DNA of 64,000 bases from Brevipalpus yothersi (GCA_003956705.1 QZCP01000210.1:1-64000), one strand, 5' to 3'; positions 25,256 to 37,031 are shown, counted from the stretch's first letter. Notes: generated by a model not told the origin, from the letters alone. A program made the numbers and translations.

Positions 25256-26188
25256 CATTAAAAACTCAATTAGAATTGAATTATATTCTAGATGTTAAAA
25301 ACTTCGCTATTTATGAATTTCTCGCACATTTGAACTGAATCCTGTAAGAAATTTCTTTTTAATTTGTGATTCTGTGGACATCCAACCACGTACAAGATTT
25401 CGACCAATGTCTAATTTGTATTATATATGTGAATTACTACCAACTACACTTCTCTTGAATACTCATTAACTGTCTCATAACATTTATTTGTCACTTCTCC
25501 ACTGAGCACAAGATCGCTGACGCTGTTTTCTTGCATAGGATGATGGAAGAATGAAGATCAAATGATGGCTGTGGAAGACTTAAGAGAGGAGAGCCGAGAG
25601 ACTGAGAATGGACAGGCGTCAGGTTGGAAATTTTTCGAATTTTCAATCGTTATCATCTTTGTTGAGCTTATTCATGATTGTAAATGATTTGGATTCTATC
25701 TACTCAATGTAGATGAAAATATAACGAAAACTGGTATAGCACAGAGAATATTAACCTAACTTTTCAGTAGCATCAGAGGCTGAGGTTACCAGTATCAAAT
25801 TCCAAATTTATAATTTTTAGAATTTGTACATCTTCACAATGGTCCCGAGGTCTCATATTTTAAAACAACAACAATGAAATTGTAATTAATCCCAATCCAG
25901 ATCAATATTATTTTTAAGATTGTTGGGAAAGCTACATGAAATGTCATGAAATGAAATTAGATGAATTTTCAAACCCTCACACTACACTGATAACTTCAGA
26001 AAATCATATCTCCTTATCAAAACCCACAAAATTTCACAAAACGTATAAAGCTCCAATGATTTCATCAGATTTCACTAATGAAGAGGACCTAAATATTTTT
26101 CACTATACTTCTACTGTTTCCGATATTTTTTGCAATTCCACTTTCTCATATTGATCTCGCAGATCGAATTGAACAAGACAATTTGATC
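25256..26188. other. Intergenic, 3' of the fusion gene
   Basis: About 930 bases without a supported gene. The short frame at 25936-26154 (+) overlaps sequence that is homologous to the upstream regions of the other cluster genes (TCAAACCCTCACACTAC... to the acceptor at 26162), so it is probably 5' flank of the first cluster gene. Confidence 0.5.
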
Positions 26189-27668
26189 ATGAATCTGAGC
26201 GAAGAAGATAAAGAAAGAAAAGAGCTTGAAAGACAGAGGAGAATCCAAGTCAGGCGGACAGCAAGCGGTTCGTAATTTGAGTTTTTATCATTTCATTTTC
26301 CATTCAAATTTTTACTAGTAATTTTTCATTGAAGACGAAGCTCGAAAGCAAGCCAAAGAAAGTAGACTACGGAAAGTAAAGTCTGCAGAGAGTAATATAG
26401 TGGAGCTGCGAAGAAGAAAGTCTGTAGGAAGTATAACAATAACGGAACCTCGACTGCCTGAAGATGAGCAAGTGATATTGCAGGAACTAGAAGGCTCGTG
26501 ATTAGCATCTCATTTCATCTCTCTGATTGTTTCAGTGGTAATTGAAAATATCTTCTCAATGCAGATGGACATGTTGCATTTATGGAAAAGATTAAACGTA
26601 AGCTTGAAGAAGAACTATTAGCGCTTTCGAAAAGTCTTCCATCAGGAGAAAAGAGCAGAGGGATACAAGAGCGAAAAGCTTCAGGTTCATAATTTTCTGA
26701 ATTTTTGTTATTTCTGTCCCGATTTTAGATTCTTGATTGGAACTCTTCTATCGTTTTAGATGAAAATAGAAGATCAATTAAAAATCAAAGAATGGCCGTG
26801 AGTGGGTCAAAAAAGGATAAGGGTGTACAATCTGGTTCGTGATTTTTCGAATTTATCTCTTCTTTCTTTGCATGAAACTTATGATTAACACCTCGCTCTC
26901 TATTCAGATGGGAACAGAAGACCAATTGAAGATCAAATAACGCCAGTGACTGAGTCGAGGATGGTGAAAAGAGAGCCTGAAATACCCAGAACAAATATAA
27001 GAACTGTACAGGAAGATGTTGGTGTCAAATATGAAGCTGGATTAGGTTCGTTATGCACTATCCTCATGATCTTTTGGTTGAATCGATTCATACATACGGA
27101 TGATTTCGATCCTATTCTCTCAATATAGATGAAAATATGAATATAAATGAAACTGGTATGATACGGAGAGCATTCACCCGGCTCTTCGAATATGCTGATG
27201 AACTGACTGACCCATATGAGGCATTCAGATTTTTTTGTCATCTGATGATTTTTATCTATGCCAACTATTGGATCTTGGACCGTTATCTTTGGAAAGACGA
27301 AAAATTTTATTCGCTACTCGTTACCGCACTTTTTTATTTCTCAATGCTAATAATTTGGGGACTATTAGGCTTTACGATCTTGTTCAGGTATACTAACGAA
27401 ATCTATTACAATAACATATTGACAGTGAAAGTCATCTTTTATAGGGAAGGGGGCTTGAGAAGTCTTAATGTAGAAGTTTTCAGATTCCGAATGTTGGTGA
27501 GTAATTTTTATGAATATTCGAACCATGTTCGAATCACTAACTTTCAGTTTCTCATCCCAGTGTCGACAATATTGTCCCGATGTAATCCGAGAAAGATTGA
27601 GTTACTTCCTTGCCTTTTATACGCTTGTTTTTGTGATAATTCTAATGATATCTGATGATCTTTTGTGA
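26189..27668 (+). CDS. Cluster membrane protein L1 (long type)
   Basis: Unrecognised family. Eight-exon model: 26189-26267, 26335-26493, 26565-26684, 26760-26834, 26908-27045, 27129-27387, 27445-27496, 27561-27668; 329 residues. The first five exons are charged, Arg/Glu-rich and probably coiled or disordered, all split in phase 1. Exon 6 gives YADELTDPYEAFRFF and two hydrophobic segments (FRFFCHLMIFIYANYWI; LLVTALFYFSMLIIWGLLGF). Exon 7 gives LNVEVFRFRM. Exon 8 starts CRQYCPDVIRE and ends in a third hydrophobic stretch. It has two more charged exons than its relatives. The ATG used by paralogs (GAATGAGTCAA type) is altered here to GAATTGAACAA, so the next in-frame ATG was taken. Intron 2 would need a GC donor (26494-26495). 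Confidence 0.65.
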
Positions 27669-27878
27669 TATAGTAATCAAAACTATCACAAATGTACAGA
27701 TGGAGGATTCCAAGTGACCGGATTTCAATATTTTTCTCGTTCTCTGAGCTTTTCACCCCACAAAAATTAGAATTTGATTTTTTTATCCATTGAATCATTT
27801 GTGATATATTTCTAAAACGATGATCTAAAACTCGATAGGTACAACCTCATCCAATTTTGATTTTGCTCCCAATTCTGA

Positions 27879-28133
27879 TCATAACGATATTCCAATCATG
27901 GGTAATGAATTCTTGGTTTTTCCATGGTTCTTCAGGCATAAGCAAACAGATCCGGTATATTCACACATGGAATGAATTTCACCTGTCCTTAGACTCCAAA
28001 GATCGACTAGGAGCGTATCGTGGAGCATTCCATTGTGAGATGTCAACCTTCCATAGGTGGTATGAAATAGATGCCCTTCAACGTCGAGTTTCACATATTC
28101 ACTGAGATGACTTTTGTTCTCGCAAGCATTCAT
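27879..28133 (-). pseudogene. KCTD-like gene fragment 1
   Basis: The minus frame begins MNACENKSHLSEYVKLDVEG, then HLFHTTYGRLTSHNGMLHD, which aligns with the N-terminal BTB/T1 start of the intact gene at 32574-33474 (HLGEYVKLNVGG, RLFHTTVGTLKAQDGMLK). Downstream the match decays and the rest of the BTB domain is missing. It lies just upstream of, and divergent from, L2. Confidence 0.75.
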
Positions 28134-28146
28134 CTGAAGCGAAACA

Positions 28147-30237
28147 AGGTACGAAAACTTCCGATTTTTCCATGGGTGAAGCTGTGTATAGCATTTGCAT
28201 TTGAATATCTCTGAAGAGAACGATAACTCATCATAAATTTTTTCTGCGATTGATTCTAACTGTATCTGGGTCCAAGTTTATTTTCCAGTGGATTGTATAA
28301 CAATGAGCTGATGAAACTACCTGAAAACTGCATTGAATACTATTCGATAATGTATTTGATAAAGAGAGGAAAACAAACGCAACAAGTTGTATCTGAAGTG
28401 GTAATACTCAGAAAATTGTGCACAATTAAAAGTTTCTTGTTTAATTACCGTGAGCTAATTTTTAGCGGTTTCTCCAGTAAATTGTAAATCATTGCTGGAA
28501 TGAGTGTCAGAGTCACCAAAGGATAAGGTCAATGATGTGAATTATCAAAAATCAAAATCATAGAAAGTGGATTTACTCAAAGAAACTTGAAGGTCTAGTG
28601 AGAGATCATATTTCAAAAATAACAAAACAATAACAGATCAAACGATTAAAATGCTTTTGCAACAATGAAATCCTGATTCATCACAATCCAAATCAATTTT
28701 ACTTTTATGATTGTTGGAAAAACTACAATGAATATCCTTTAACGAGGTGGATTTTCAAATTTTAACCAGGGAACTATGTGAAATTGCATCAAGATTTTTA
28801 CTATCAAATACGAGTCGAATTCCACATAAGGTATGAAGTTCCCATGGTCTCATCAGATTCGGCTCCATAATGTCTTGCCCTTGAATCTCTGTCTCATCTC
28901 ATCTTATCTGTCCTATCTTAAATTCCTACCATTATTTTCGTAGATCCAATGAGTCAAATCGAGCCTGACAATGAATCTCAGGAAAATGAGAGAAGGCGAA
29001 GAGCTGAAGAACGAAGACTAAGAAGAGAGTCTGCAGAGAGAAGAATTTCAGAGTCTCAAAGGTTACTCGAAACTGGAAGAGAAAGAACACCGACACTGAG
29101 AGGTTCGTAATTTACATCTCATATCTTTTCTATGAGTAAATCAGTTATAATAATTAATAATGTTTTCTTAATGCAGAAGCATTTCAAAACCTCAAAGAAA
29201 TTAGAAGAGAAGGAAGAGCGCAAAATGCGGAGATATCGGCACGTCTTAGGAGTTCTCGACAAGAAGATGAGAGCGAAGAGACTCAGGAGGGACAAGCTTC
29301 AAGTTTGTGATTTTCAGAATTAATCGCTTTTTTCTAGATCTGAGATTCAAAATTAATGCTCTGCTCTCAATCCAGATGAAAACAGAGGGCCAATCGAGGA
29401 CCAAACAAGGCCAGTTAATGAATTGGGAGGAGAAGAAAGAGGATCTGATACATCAAGAGCAAATGTAGGAATTGAGGAGGAACACGTTGGTTCTGTACAT
29501 CATTCAGCACCCCGCTCAGGTTCGTAATGCTCAGTATAAATGTATATACTTTGAATTGATTCATATTTACAAATGTTTCCAATGCTTTTTTTCTCGGTCA
29601 AGGTCGAGCTAGAAATGGAAATACAAGGCGCAGTACTTTTGCGTCCAGGATCTTCATGGCAATTTTCGGATATCCTGAGGAATCATTCGACCGGTGGGAG
29701 GCAATTAAACTTTTCTGGCACCTCACGATTTTTCTCCATGTCAACTCATGGTTCTTGGACCGTTATTTTTGGACTGACAAAAACTCTGACCCCCCACTCG
29801 TATTGGACATTTTTTATTATTTGAAATTTGTGACTTGTGTGCCAGCCTTTCTTCTATCTAATTTTAGGTATGCAAATGAAATACATTACTATACCACATT
29901 AATTGTGAACATTATTTTTGCAGCGCGGAAAAATTAAGAATTATCAATGTAAAGGTTTTCAGATTTCGAATGTTTGTGAGTAGTTTCATGAATTTTCGAA
30001 CAAAGTTCAAGTCACTGACTCACTGACTAATTTCTCATCATAGTGTCGACAATATTGTCCCAGAGCAATCCGAAACGCATCAACCACCATCATTTTTATT
30101 TACTGCTATATTTTTTTCAACCTCTTACTAGATTGCTGGCTTGATATATTAGTAGCAATAATCAAAGCCTCCGCGAGTATATGGATGAGTGATGCAGGTT
30201 GAACGAGATGCAATATTTCTCCTAGATGATTGATTCT
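28147..30237 (+). repeat. Segmental duplication, copy A (carries L2)
   Basis: Roughly 2.1 kb that matches 34938-37031 nearly end to end, including intergenic sequence, promoter region, all exons and introns of L2/L4. Identity in the first 600 bases is above about 90% by eye. The short frames at 28293-28487 and 35083-35277 (MYNNELMKLPENCIEYYS) are part of this flank; both are open, but the same flank in other copies is broken, so I do not call them genes. Confidence 0.85.
28949..30202 (+). CDS. Cluster membrane protein L2 (long type)
   Basis: Unrecognised family. Six-exon model: 28949-29102, 29177-29302, 29376-29519, 29603-29867, 29924-29975, 30044-30202; 299 residues, with no stop in any exon. 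Exon 1 is an Arg/Glu-rich probable helix (ESQENERRRRAEERRLRRES). Exons 2-3 are polar and charged (NENRGPIEDQTRPVNE). Exon 4 gives PEESFDRWEAIKLFWHLTIF plus a second hydrophobic segment. Exon 5 is 52 nt (LRIINVKVFRFRMF). Exon 6 starts CRQYCPRAIRN with a hydrophobic helix (IIFIYCYIFFNLLLDCWL). An ER or plasma membrane protein with a charged cytosolic N-terminus is my inference. Reading through intron 4 gives a short stop-terminated alternative (YANEIHYYTT). Confidence 0.7.
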
Positions 30238-30835
30238 GCGATTTTTCATTTCATAGACAAAGTCGATTGTTAATTAATCGAATCTTCTGTGATATATTTG
30301 AATAATGCCATCATTTTCAATCGAAGAGTTAAACATGTATTAACAGACATCTCTTTTTACTAGATTTTCAGCGAGTGACGTTGCTCAAGAAAACGTAGTG
30401 ATATTAAGAATTTTCTATCCAATTACTATTAACTATTAACTATAGTTGAGTGATTTTACCAAAAAATAATGAAAAAGAAAAAACTTATGATAACAAAATA
30501 ATTTCAGATCCAACGGTAGAAGAGCCAACGAATTACAACAATGAAATCTTAATTGGTTACTATCCTATCATTATTATTGTTGAAAAACTGCATGAAATAC
30601 TCATCACATAGATATGTTCTCTAGTTCTAATCAGAGGACAAAACTTCCATTGAAATTTTTACACAAGTCGAGATTCTTCTCTGAAAACACCCAAATTTCA
30701 GGGAAAGTGCACAGCTTGGGAGACCTAATCGGATTCCGCTCCATGATGTCTCGCCCTTGAATCTCTTTGATCCTACAGTAATCAGTATTATTGTATTTTA
30801 TATTTTATATTCCTACTATTATTCTCGTAGATCCA
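30203..30835. other. Intergenic between L2 and L3
   Basis: No gene. The right half (about 30680-30830) is homologous to the L2 and L4 promoter flanks, ending in the same acceptor-like TTCTCGTAG before the ATG. Confidence 0.55.
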
Positions 30836-32061
30836 ATGAGTCAAACCATGTCTGACAATGGATCTCGGGAAAGTGAGAGAAGGCGGAGAGCTGAAGAACG
30901 AAGACTAAGAAGAGAGTCTGCAGAGAGAAGAATTGCAGAGTCTCAAAGGTTACCGGAAATTGAGCAAGAAAGAATACAGACACAACAAGGTTCGTAATTT
31001 TCAACCAATATCTTCTCTGTATGTAAATCAGTTATAATTTATAATGTTTTCTCAATGCAGATGAATTTCGAAGACTTGCTGAAGAAAGTAGAAGAGAAAG
31101 AAGAGAGATCGCATCAAAGAGATTAGCACGTTTCAAGAGTCTCCTATCAGATGATGGGAGTCCAGAGAGACAATCTTCAAGTTAGTGATTTTCAGATTTT
31201 TGGAATTTATTGCTTTTTTCTCAATCTGAGATTAGAAATTAACGCTTTGCTAACAATCTAGATGGAAACAGAATCTCAATCGAGCATCAAACAAGGCCAA
31301 TAAATGAATTGAGAGAAGAGAGAAGAGAGTTGGAAACATCAAGACCAGTCGGTTCTGGAGAAAATAATATTGGCATCGAATATGAACCAGCACGAGATTC
31401 AGGTTCGGAATTTTCTTCTCTTTTACCTCTTTTTGGAACTGAATTATATTCTATCGTGTTTTCAATGCTTTCTCCTCTATTCAGATGAAGATGAAAATGG
31501 TTTGGCATCCAGAGTAATCATCGAATTTTTCGAATACAGTGATGAACCGAATGACCCGCACGAAGCAAAAAAATTTTTTTCTCATTTGACCATATTTTTC
31601 CATGTCAATTTTTGGTTTTGTGATCGTTATTTTTGGACAGACAAAAACACCGAACCTCCATTCATAGTAGTCTTTTTTTATTTTTTGACACTAGTGAGTT
31701 GGATACTGATGGGTTTTGCCCAAAATCCCAGGTATACAGACGAAATCTATTACAATAGCATATTGACAGTGAAAGTCATCTTTTTATAGGGAACCCTTGA
31801 GAAGTCTCAATGAAAAGGTTTTCAGATTCCGAATGTCGGTGAGTAATTTTTATGAGTATTCCATCCAAGTTCAAATCCATAATTTCTAACTTCTCATCAT
31901 AGTGTCGGCAATATTGTCCAAGCGTAATCCTAGAAAATTTGAGCTTAGTTATTTTTATTTATTCTTATATTCTTATCAACATCGGATTAGTCTACTATCT
32001 GGATTTGGCTATAAAAACAATTAAATTTATTGCAAATGTGTGTATGGATAGTTATGAGTGA
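30836..32061 (+). CDS. Cluster membrane protein L3 (long type)
   Basis: Six exons: 30836-30989, 31061-31180, 31262-31402, 31485-31731, 31790-31838, 31903-32061; 289 residues. Same architecture as L2: Arg/Glu-rich exon 1 (MSQTMSDNGSRESERRRRAE), two charged exons, a two-helix exon with EYSDEPNDPHEAKKFFSHLT, a short exon LRSLNEKVFRFRMS, and a last exon starting CRQYCPSVILEN with a hydrophobic segment. The short exon is one codon shorter than in L2/L4 but keeps the frame. Its neighbour downstream is the intact KCTD-like gene on the opposite strand, tail to tail. Confidence 0.7.
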
Positions 32062-32573
32062 CTGGAGAAAAACATTTCCTCTTGATGGTTCATTCTCATC
32101 GAGTTTCTAACTCCATCACAATTGAAACCGATTTTTCATCAATTGTATAATTTTTTATGTATTTATGTATTGTAATCATTGATTGACAAATTGGATAAGC
32201 ATGTAAACACTGATGAAATTTTCTCCACTCTTACTCGATAGTCCATCTTAAACATTTGGTTTAATCACTTATTCTCAGAAAATCAGATCTCAGATTCCAT
32301 GGACTGGAGAATATTAACATAACGTCGAATTACCTCTCTCATATATTCTAGGAACAAATCTGATGAGCTTCTTTCAACCAGAAACTCACGAATTCCTCTT
32401 TCTGCACCTAAAAGAAGATCTTTGAAAACTCACGCATCATGACTGAAATGGATTTTATTGAAGACATGGTACTGATTCATCAGAAACATGATATATTCTT
32501 AAACTTTTATAAGAGGAGGGGAGAAGAGAGAGAAAAATATTCTTCTATCCAAGCACTCGATTTCAGGGTTCGA
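32062..32573. other. Intergenic between L3 and KCTD-like gene
   Basis: No gene recognised; convergent 3' ends of L3 (+) and the KCTD-like gene (-) fall here. Confidence 0.5.
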
Positions 32574-33474
32574 TCATGATAAAGGATGATCATGTTTTTC
32601 AGCCGAAAATTTTGCGATATAGAGTCGCAAGAATGGTGGTTCTTGAGCCCGAGAACAGTTATACTGGAAAGTTTAGAAAAAAGATTCTAGATTTTCAGAA
32701 TTAAAAAAATTGGGGAATACTTACTAGGTCAGAATACTGTCCTATTTTTTGACCATTATAGTGGATGGTCCAATAAGGGGGATTTTCCGTGCACGATGGA
32801 ATTTTTGGTCTGGCATCCAAGATGAAAAAAAACAAATCCCAATATTTTATGCACAGATTAGTGATTCTTTCCACATGTTCTCCCATATTTTTAACCGAGA
32901 ATGTTGCTGGATACATTCTCCAACGAATGACTGGTTTTTTGGCCGTTTTAATGAATTCATCCACATTATCGTCTGGTTTGGTGACATAGAGTAACCTCCC
33001 TGAGCTTTCCGGATGTGATTCTTTAATCACCAATCCATCCAATTTTTCAGCTACTATATCCATAAGAGGCTCAATTTGATAAAATTCGGCCTCTTGAAGT
33101 ATTTCTTCAAGTTCTTTTATTGGTCTTGATAATGGAATCGAGCCTCTTCGCAAAAAATTAAGAATCTCTGAAAAATATTCCCCATCTCGATCGATCATTA
33201 CATATCCTAAAAAATTGGAACAATTTAGTTCATGGGAAGTAATCCAATTATTTTCAGGCATGGACACAACAAACATCTCAGATGTATCTGCAAGGGATAG
33301 ATTTAACTCACCCTCAGAATCTTTTTTTATCTCGAGATCACCTTCGAACATACTTTTTAACATTCCATCTTGAGCTTTCAACGTTCCGACAGTAGTGTGG
33401 AATAGACGTCCGCCGACGTTCAATTTCACATATTCACCGAGATGATTCTCTTTCTTAGATTTAGGAGCACTCAT
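32574..33474 (-). CDS. BTB/POZ (T1) domain protein, KCTD-like
   Basis: Three-exon model on the minus strand: 33474-33312, 33206-32725, 32663-32574; 244 residues. The N-terminal BTB/T1 domain (residues about 14-115) reads YVKLNVGGRLFHTTVGTL, then YVMIDRDGEYFSEILNFLRR and EILQEAEFYQIEPLMD, typical of KCTD proteins (BACURD group, TNFAIP1/KCTD10/13). Many of these are CUL3 E3-ligase adaptors. The C-terminal part (about 125-244) is less conserved (KPVIRWRMYPATFSVKN). Intron 1 (33207-33311, 105 nt) is stopless, so an unspliced frame also reads through with a 35-residue insert inside the BTB fold. The last exon is less certain; without splicing the frame stops at 32701. It is divergent from S1, 372 bases away. 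Confidence 0.85.
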
Positions 33475-33846
33475 TTGAATTGATGAAAGATTTGGTAGTC
33501 TCAGAATTTCACATTTAGAAGGCTATATGCTTCATTAAAGCTTTAAAAGTATTTCAAGAGAGATGACATCTTAACATGACTATGGCCATCAACCATCGTC
33601 GAATGATATTCATGCCCTTGTAAATTGTACAACAATGAGTCAAAAAACTACTCAACAATTGACAAGGAATATTATTCAACAATATACCTGATCCAAAGGC
33701 AAGAAAAACAAATTCAACCAGCTGTACTTGTACATGCATCTATAGACTGTAGATGGTGGATTTTCACTAAGTACTGAAAAAGTCTTGATCTCGATTTGTC
33801 TGTAGCTATATTAACTCCAATGCTATATATTCTGTTTACAGATTGA
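33475..33846. promoter_or_regulatory. Divergent promoter region KCTD/S1
   Basis: 372 bases between the KCTD-like start and the S1 ATG. Diverged copies lie at about 37040-37424 and 38636-39174 in front of S2 and S3, and in part before L2 and L4. Confidence 0.5.
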
Positions 33847-34564
33847 ATGAATCAAGCTGAGCAACCGGGTTGGTAGTTTTCAGAACTTATCATCCTTCTG
33901 TTCGATTTGAATTCCGATTGATTGAGTTTTCCCTCAATTTAGGAGAGACATCGAGATTAACGGCAGAACAAGCAGCCAGAATTTGGAACCAAGTTTTATA
34001 TTTCAGAGATGAACCCAATGATGAGTACGAAGCACCAAAAGTATTCTATTACATGTTCCTGGTGACACATTTTATTTTTTGGATTTTGAGTCGTTTTCAT
34101 GAGCCAGATGAGTGGACACCTATTTTGTATTTTTTCAATTCTCTGATGCTACTCTTTATGTTACTGTTTTGTGTTACATTTTTCTGCAGGTATGTATATA
34201 AGATTGTTGACGATTTAAATTTGATGAAAAATGTTATTCCTCCTCAGACAAGAGGCCATGAGAACAGTTAGTCTGAAAGTACACAGATTGCGGATGGCTG
34301 TGAGTTCCTCTCGTGAATACTGAATAAAATTTGAAACAATTAATTTTTGATTCTTTATATCAGCTTAAAGAATTTTGTCCTAGAGTAGTTTGCGACAATA
34401 TTTATAGTTTTTTTGCTCTTTGTTTGTACGTTGCTGTCAACAAATTGGGGCTCAGAATTTTGGACTTCCTTGTATTTGGGATTAAAAGAATAATCGCATC
34501 ATCTTCTGGTGCTCAGGTTATAGATGTTATCGAATCGATAGTCAATTCAACCGAAAATAAATAA
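33847..34564 (+). CDS. Cluster membrane protein S1 (short type)
   Basis: Four exons: 33847-33868, 33943-34189, 34248-34299, 34364-34564; 173 residues. Exon 1 codes only MNQAEQPG. Exon 2 gives YFRDEPNDEYEAPKVFYYMF and two hydrophobic segments (FLVTHFIFWILSRF; ILYFFNSLMLLFMLLFCVTF). Exon 3 (52 nt) gives SLKVHRLRMA. Exon 4 starts LKEFCPRVVCDN and holds a third hydrophobic region. Exons 2-4 match the last three exons of the L genes in length, phase and motifs, so S and L are one family. AATAAA at 34622-34627. Confidence 0.72.
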
Positions 34565-35767
34565 TTGGAGTGAATTTTTCTCGAGAAAATTTATTCTCTT
34601 CGAATTTTTCAATCCATCAACAATAAACTGGATGCTGAATCTATTTTCTACTTTTTCAAATATTCGATCAGAAATTAATGCCTATCTTACTTCAGTTCAT
34701 ATTTTTTAAAATTCCAACCGGAACTCATTTTTTACCCAAATTTCACCTCAATCCTATCCATGGTACACTGTACCTTGAGTTTGGTAAACACTTTTGGATT
34801 ATTTAATGATTTTCAGACATTGTCACCACAAGCAAATCAAATGCATTTCCAATAGAAAATTGTACTGAATTTGAGCCACTGCTTTCTGATTCTTCATTTC
34901 ACATTAAAGAATTTTTCCCGAAAGTTCTGAGTGATTAGGTACGAAAGCTTCCGATTTTTTTATGCGTGAAGCTGTGTATAGCATTGGCATTTGAATATCT
35001 CCAAAGAGAATGATAACTCATCATAAATTTTTCCTGCAATTGATGTCAACTGTGTCTGGGTCCAAGTTTATTTTCCAGTGAATTGTATAACAATGAGCTG
35101 ATGAAACTACCTGAAAACTGCATTGAATACTATTCGATAACGTATTTGATAAAGAGAGCAAAACAAACCCAACAAGTTGTATCTGAAGTGGTAATACTCA
35201 GAAAATTGTGCATAATTAAAAGTTTCTCGTCTGATTACGATGAGCTAATTTTTAGCGGTTTTTTCAGTAAATTGTAAATCATTGCTGGAATGAGTGTCAA
35301 AGTCACCAAAGGATAAGGTCAATGATGTGAATTATCAAAAATCTAAATCATAGAAAGTTGATTTACTCAAAGAAACTTGAAGGTCTAGTGAGAGATCATA
35401 TTTCAAAAATAACAAAACAATAACAGATCAAACGATGAAAATGCTTTTGCAACAATGAAATCCTGATTCATCACAATCCAAATCAATTTTACTTTTATGA
35501 TTGTTGGAAAAATTTCAAGGAGTATCCTTGAAAGAGGTAAATTTTCAAATTTCAATTAGGAAACTATGTGAAATTGCATCAAGATTTTTATCAGTATCAA
35601 GTCCCACTATCGAATACGAGTCGAATTTCACATAAGGTATGAAGTCCCCATGGTCTCATCAGATTCGGCTCCATAATGTCTTGCCCTTGAATCTCTGTGA
35701 TCCTACAGTATTCAGTATTACTATATCTTATATATCTTATATTCCTACTATTATTTCCGCAGATTCA
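34565..35767. other. Intergenic between S1 and L4
   Basis: Holds S1 3' sequence, a relic KCTD/S-type junction (34797-34939), then the start of the segmental duplication at 34938 with the L4 upstream region. No additional gene is supported. Confidence 0.6.
34797..34939 (+). pseudogene. Relic of an S-type last exon joined to KCTD remnant
   Basis: 34797-34855 resembles 38394-38455 (the degraded KCTD copy), and 34869-34939 resembles S3 at 39675-39744, covering the end of intron 3 and the start of exon 4. The acceptor CAG is changed to CAC, and the frame reads IKEFFPKVLSD then stops. It shows a further lost copy between S1 and L4. Confidence 0.65.
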
Positions 35768-37031
35768 ATGAATCAAACCGAGCCTGACAATGAATCTCAG
35801 GAAAGTGAGAGAAGACGAAAGCGAGAGTCTGCAGAGATGAAAAAAGCAGAGTCTCAAAGGTTACCGGAAATTGAGCAAGAAAGAATACAGGCACAACGAG
35901 GTTCGTAATTCTCAACCGATATCTTCTCTGTATGTTAATCAGTTATAATTTATAATGTTTTCTAAATGCAGAACAATTTCGAAGACTTACTAAAGAAGGC
36001 ACAAGAAAAAGAAGACAGCTCAATGAGGAGACAAAGGCACGTCACAGGAGTTCTCAACAAGAAGATAAGAGCGAAGAGACTCAGGAGAGACAAGCTTCGA
36101 GTTTGTGATTTTCAGAATTTATTGCTTTTTTCTAAATCTGAGATTCAAAATTAATGCTCTACTCTCAATCCAGATGAAAACAGAGGTCCAATCGAGGACC
36201 AAACAAGGCCAGTAAATGAATCGAGTGTAGAGAGAAGCGAGTCTGAACTATCAATAGCGACTGTAGGAACTGAGGAAAGCAGTGGCCCCGAACATGATTC
36301 AGCATCCGGCTCAGGTTCGTAATGTTCAGTATAGATGTATATACTTTGAATTGATTCATATTTACAAATGTTTGATATGCTTTTTTCTCGGTCAAGGTCG
36401 AGGTCGAGGTAGATATGAAAATAGATGGACCTATTCTTTCGGGTACATACTGCTCCTCACACTTTTCGAATTTCCTGATGAATCTTATGACCGGTGGGAG
36501 GCAATTAAACTTTTTGGGCACCTCTCGATTTTTCTCTATGTAAACTCTTGGTTTTTGAGCCGTTATCTTTGGATAGACAAAAACTTTGACCCCCCACTCA
36601 TAGTGGACATTTTTTATTATTTGAGAATAGTGACTTTTGTGGCAGCCTTTCTTCTATCTAATTTTAGGTATGCAAATGAAATACATTACTGTACCATACT
36701 AATTGTGAATATTATTTTTGCAGCGCGGAAAAATTAAGAAGTATCAATGAAAAGGTTTTCAGATTTCGAATGTTTGTGAGTAATTTTTATGAATTTTCGA
36801 ACAGAGTTCAAATCACTGACTTCTAATTTCTCATCCTAGTATCGAAAATATTGTCCCAGAGCAATCCAAGAAAGATCGACCACCATCATTATTATTTATG
36901 GCTATATTTTTCTCAACCTCATACTAGATTGCTGGCTTGATATATTGATAGCAATAATCGAAGCCTTTGCGAGTGCATGGTTGCATGATGTGGGTTGAAC
37001 GAGATGCAATGTTACTCTTAGATGATTGATT
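34938..37031 (+). repeat. Segmental duplication, copy B (carries L4)
   Basis: Partner of 28147-30237. It ends abruptly at about 37030, where the sequence switches to the first codons and 5' flank of a KCTD-like gene. Confidence 0.85.
35768..36998 (+). CDS. Cluster membrane protein L4 (long type)
   Basis: Six exons: 35768-35900, 35972-36100, 36174-36314, 36397-36667, 36724-36775, 36840-36998; 294 residues. Closest relative is L2. Exon 1 lacks 21 nt relative to L2/L3, in frame. Exon 4 starts with a GR repeat (GRGRGRYENRW) and has an extra hydrophobic stretch (SFGYILLLTLFEF) ahead of PDESYDRWEAIKLF. The last exon begins YRKYCPRAIQE: the first Cys of the CRQYCP motif is Tyr here. All frames are open. 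Confidence 0.7.

Noticed and set aside
28293..28487. Frame MYNNELMKLPENC, also at 35083-35277
   Set aside because: Open in both segmental copies, but they are recent duplicates; the homologous flanks at about 33615, 37205 and 38790 are broken. It is promoter-flank sequence rather than a gene.
29732..29937. Read-through form of L2 ending YANEIHYYTTLIVNIIFAARKN
   Set aside because: The same position in all seven genes has GTATG/GTATA...AG and a following 49-52 nt exon with a conserved KVxRxRM motif, so splicing is the better model.
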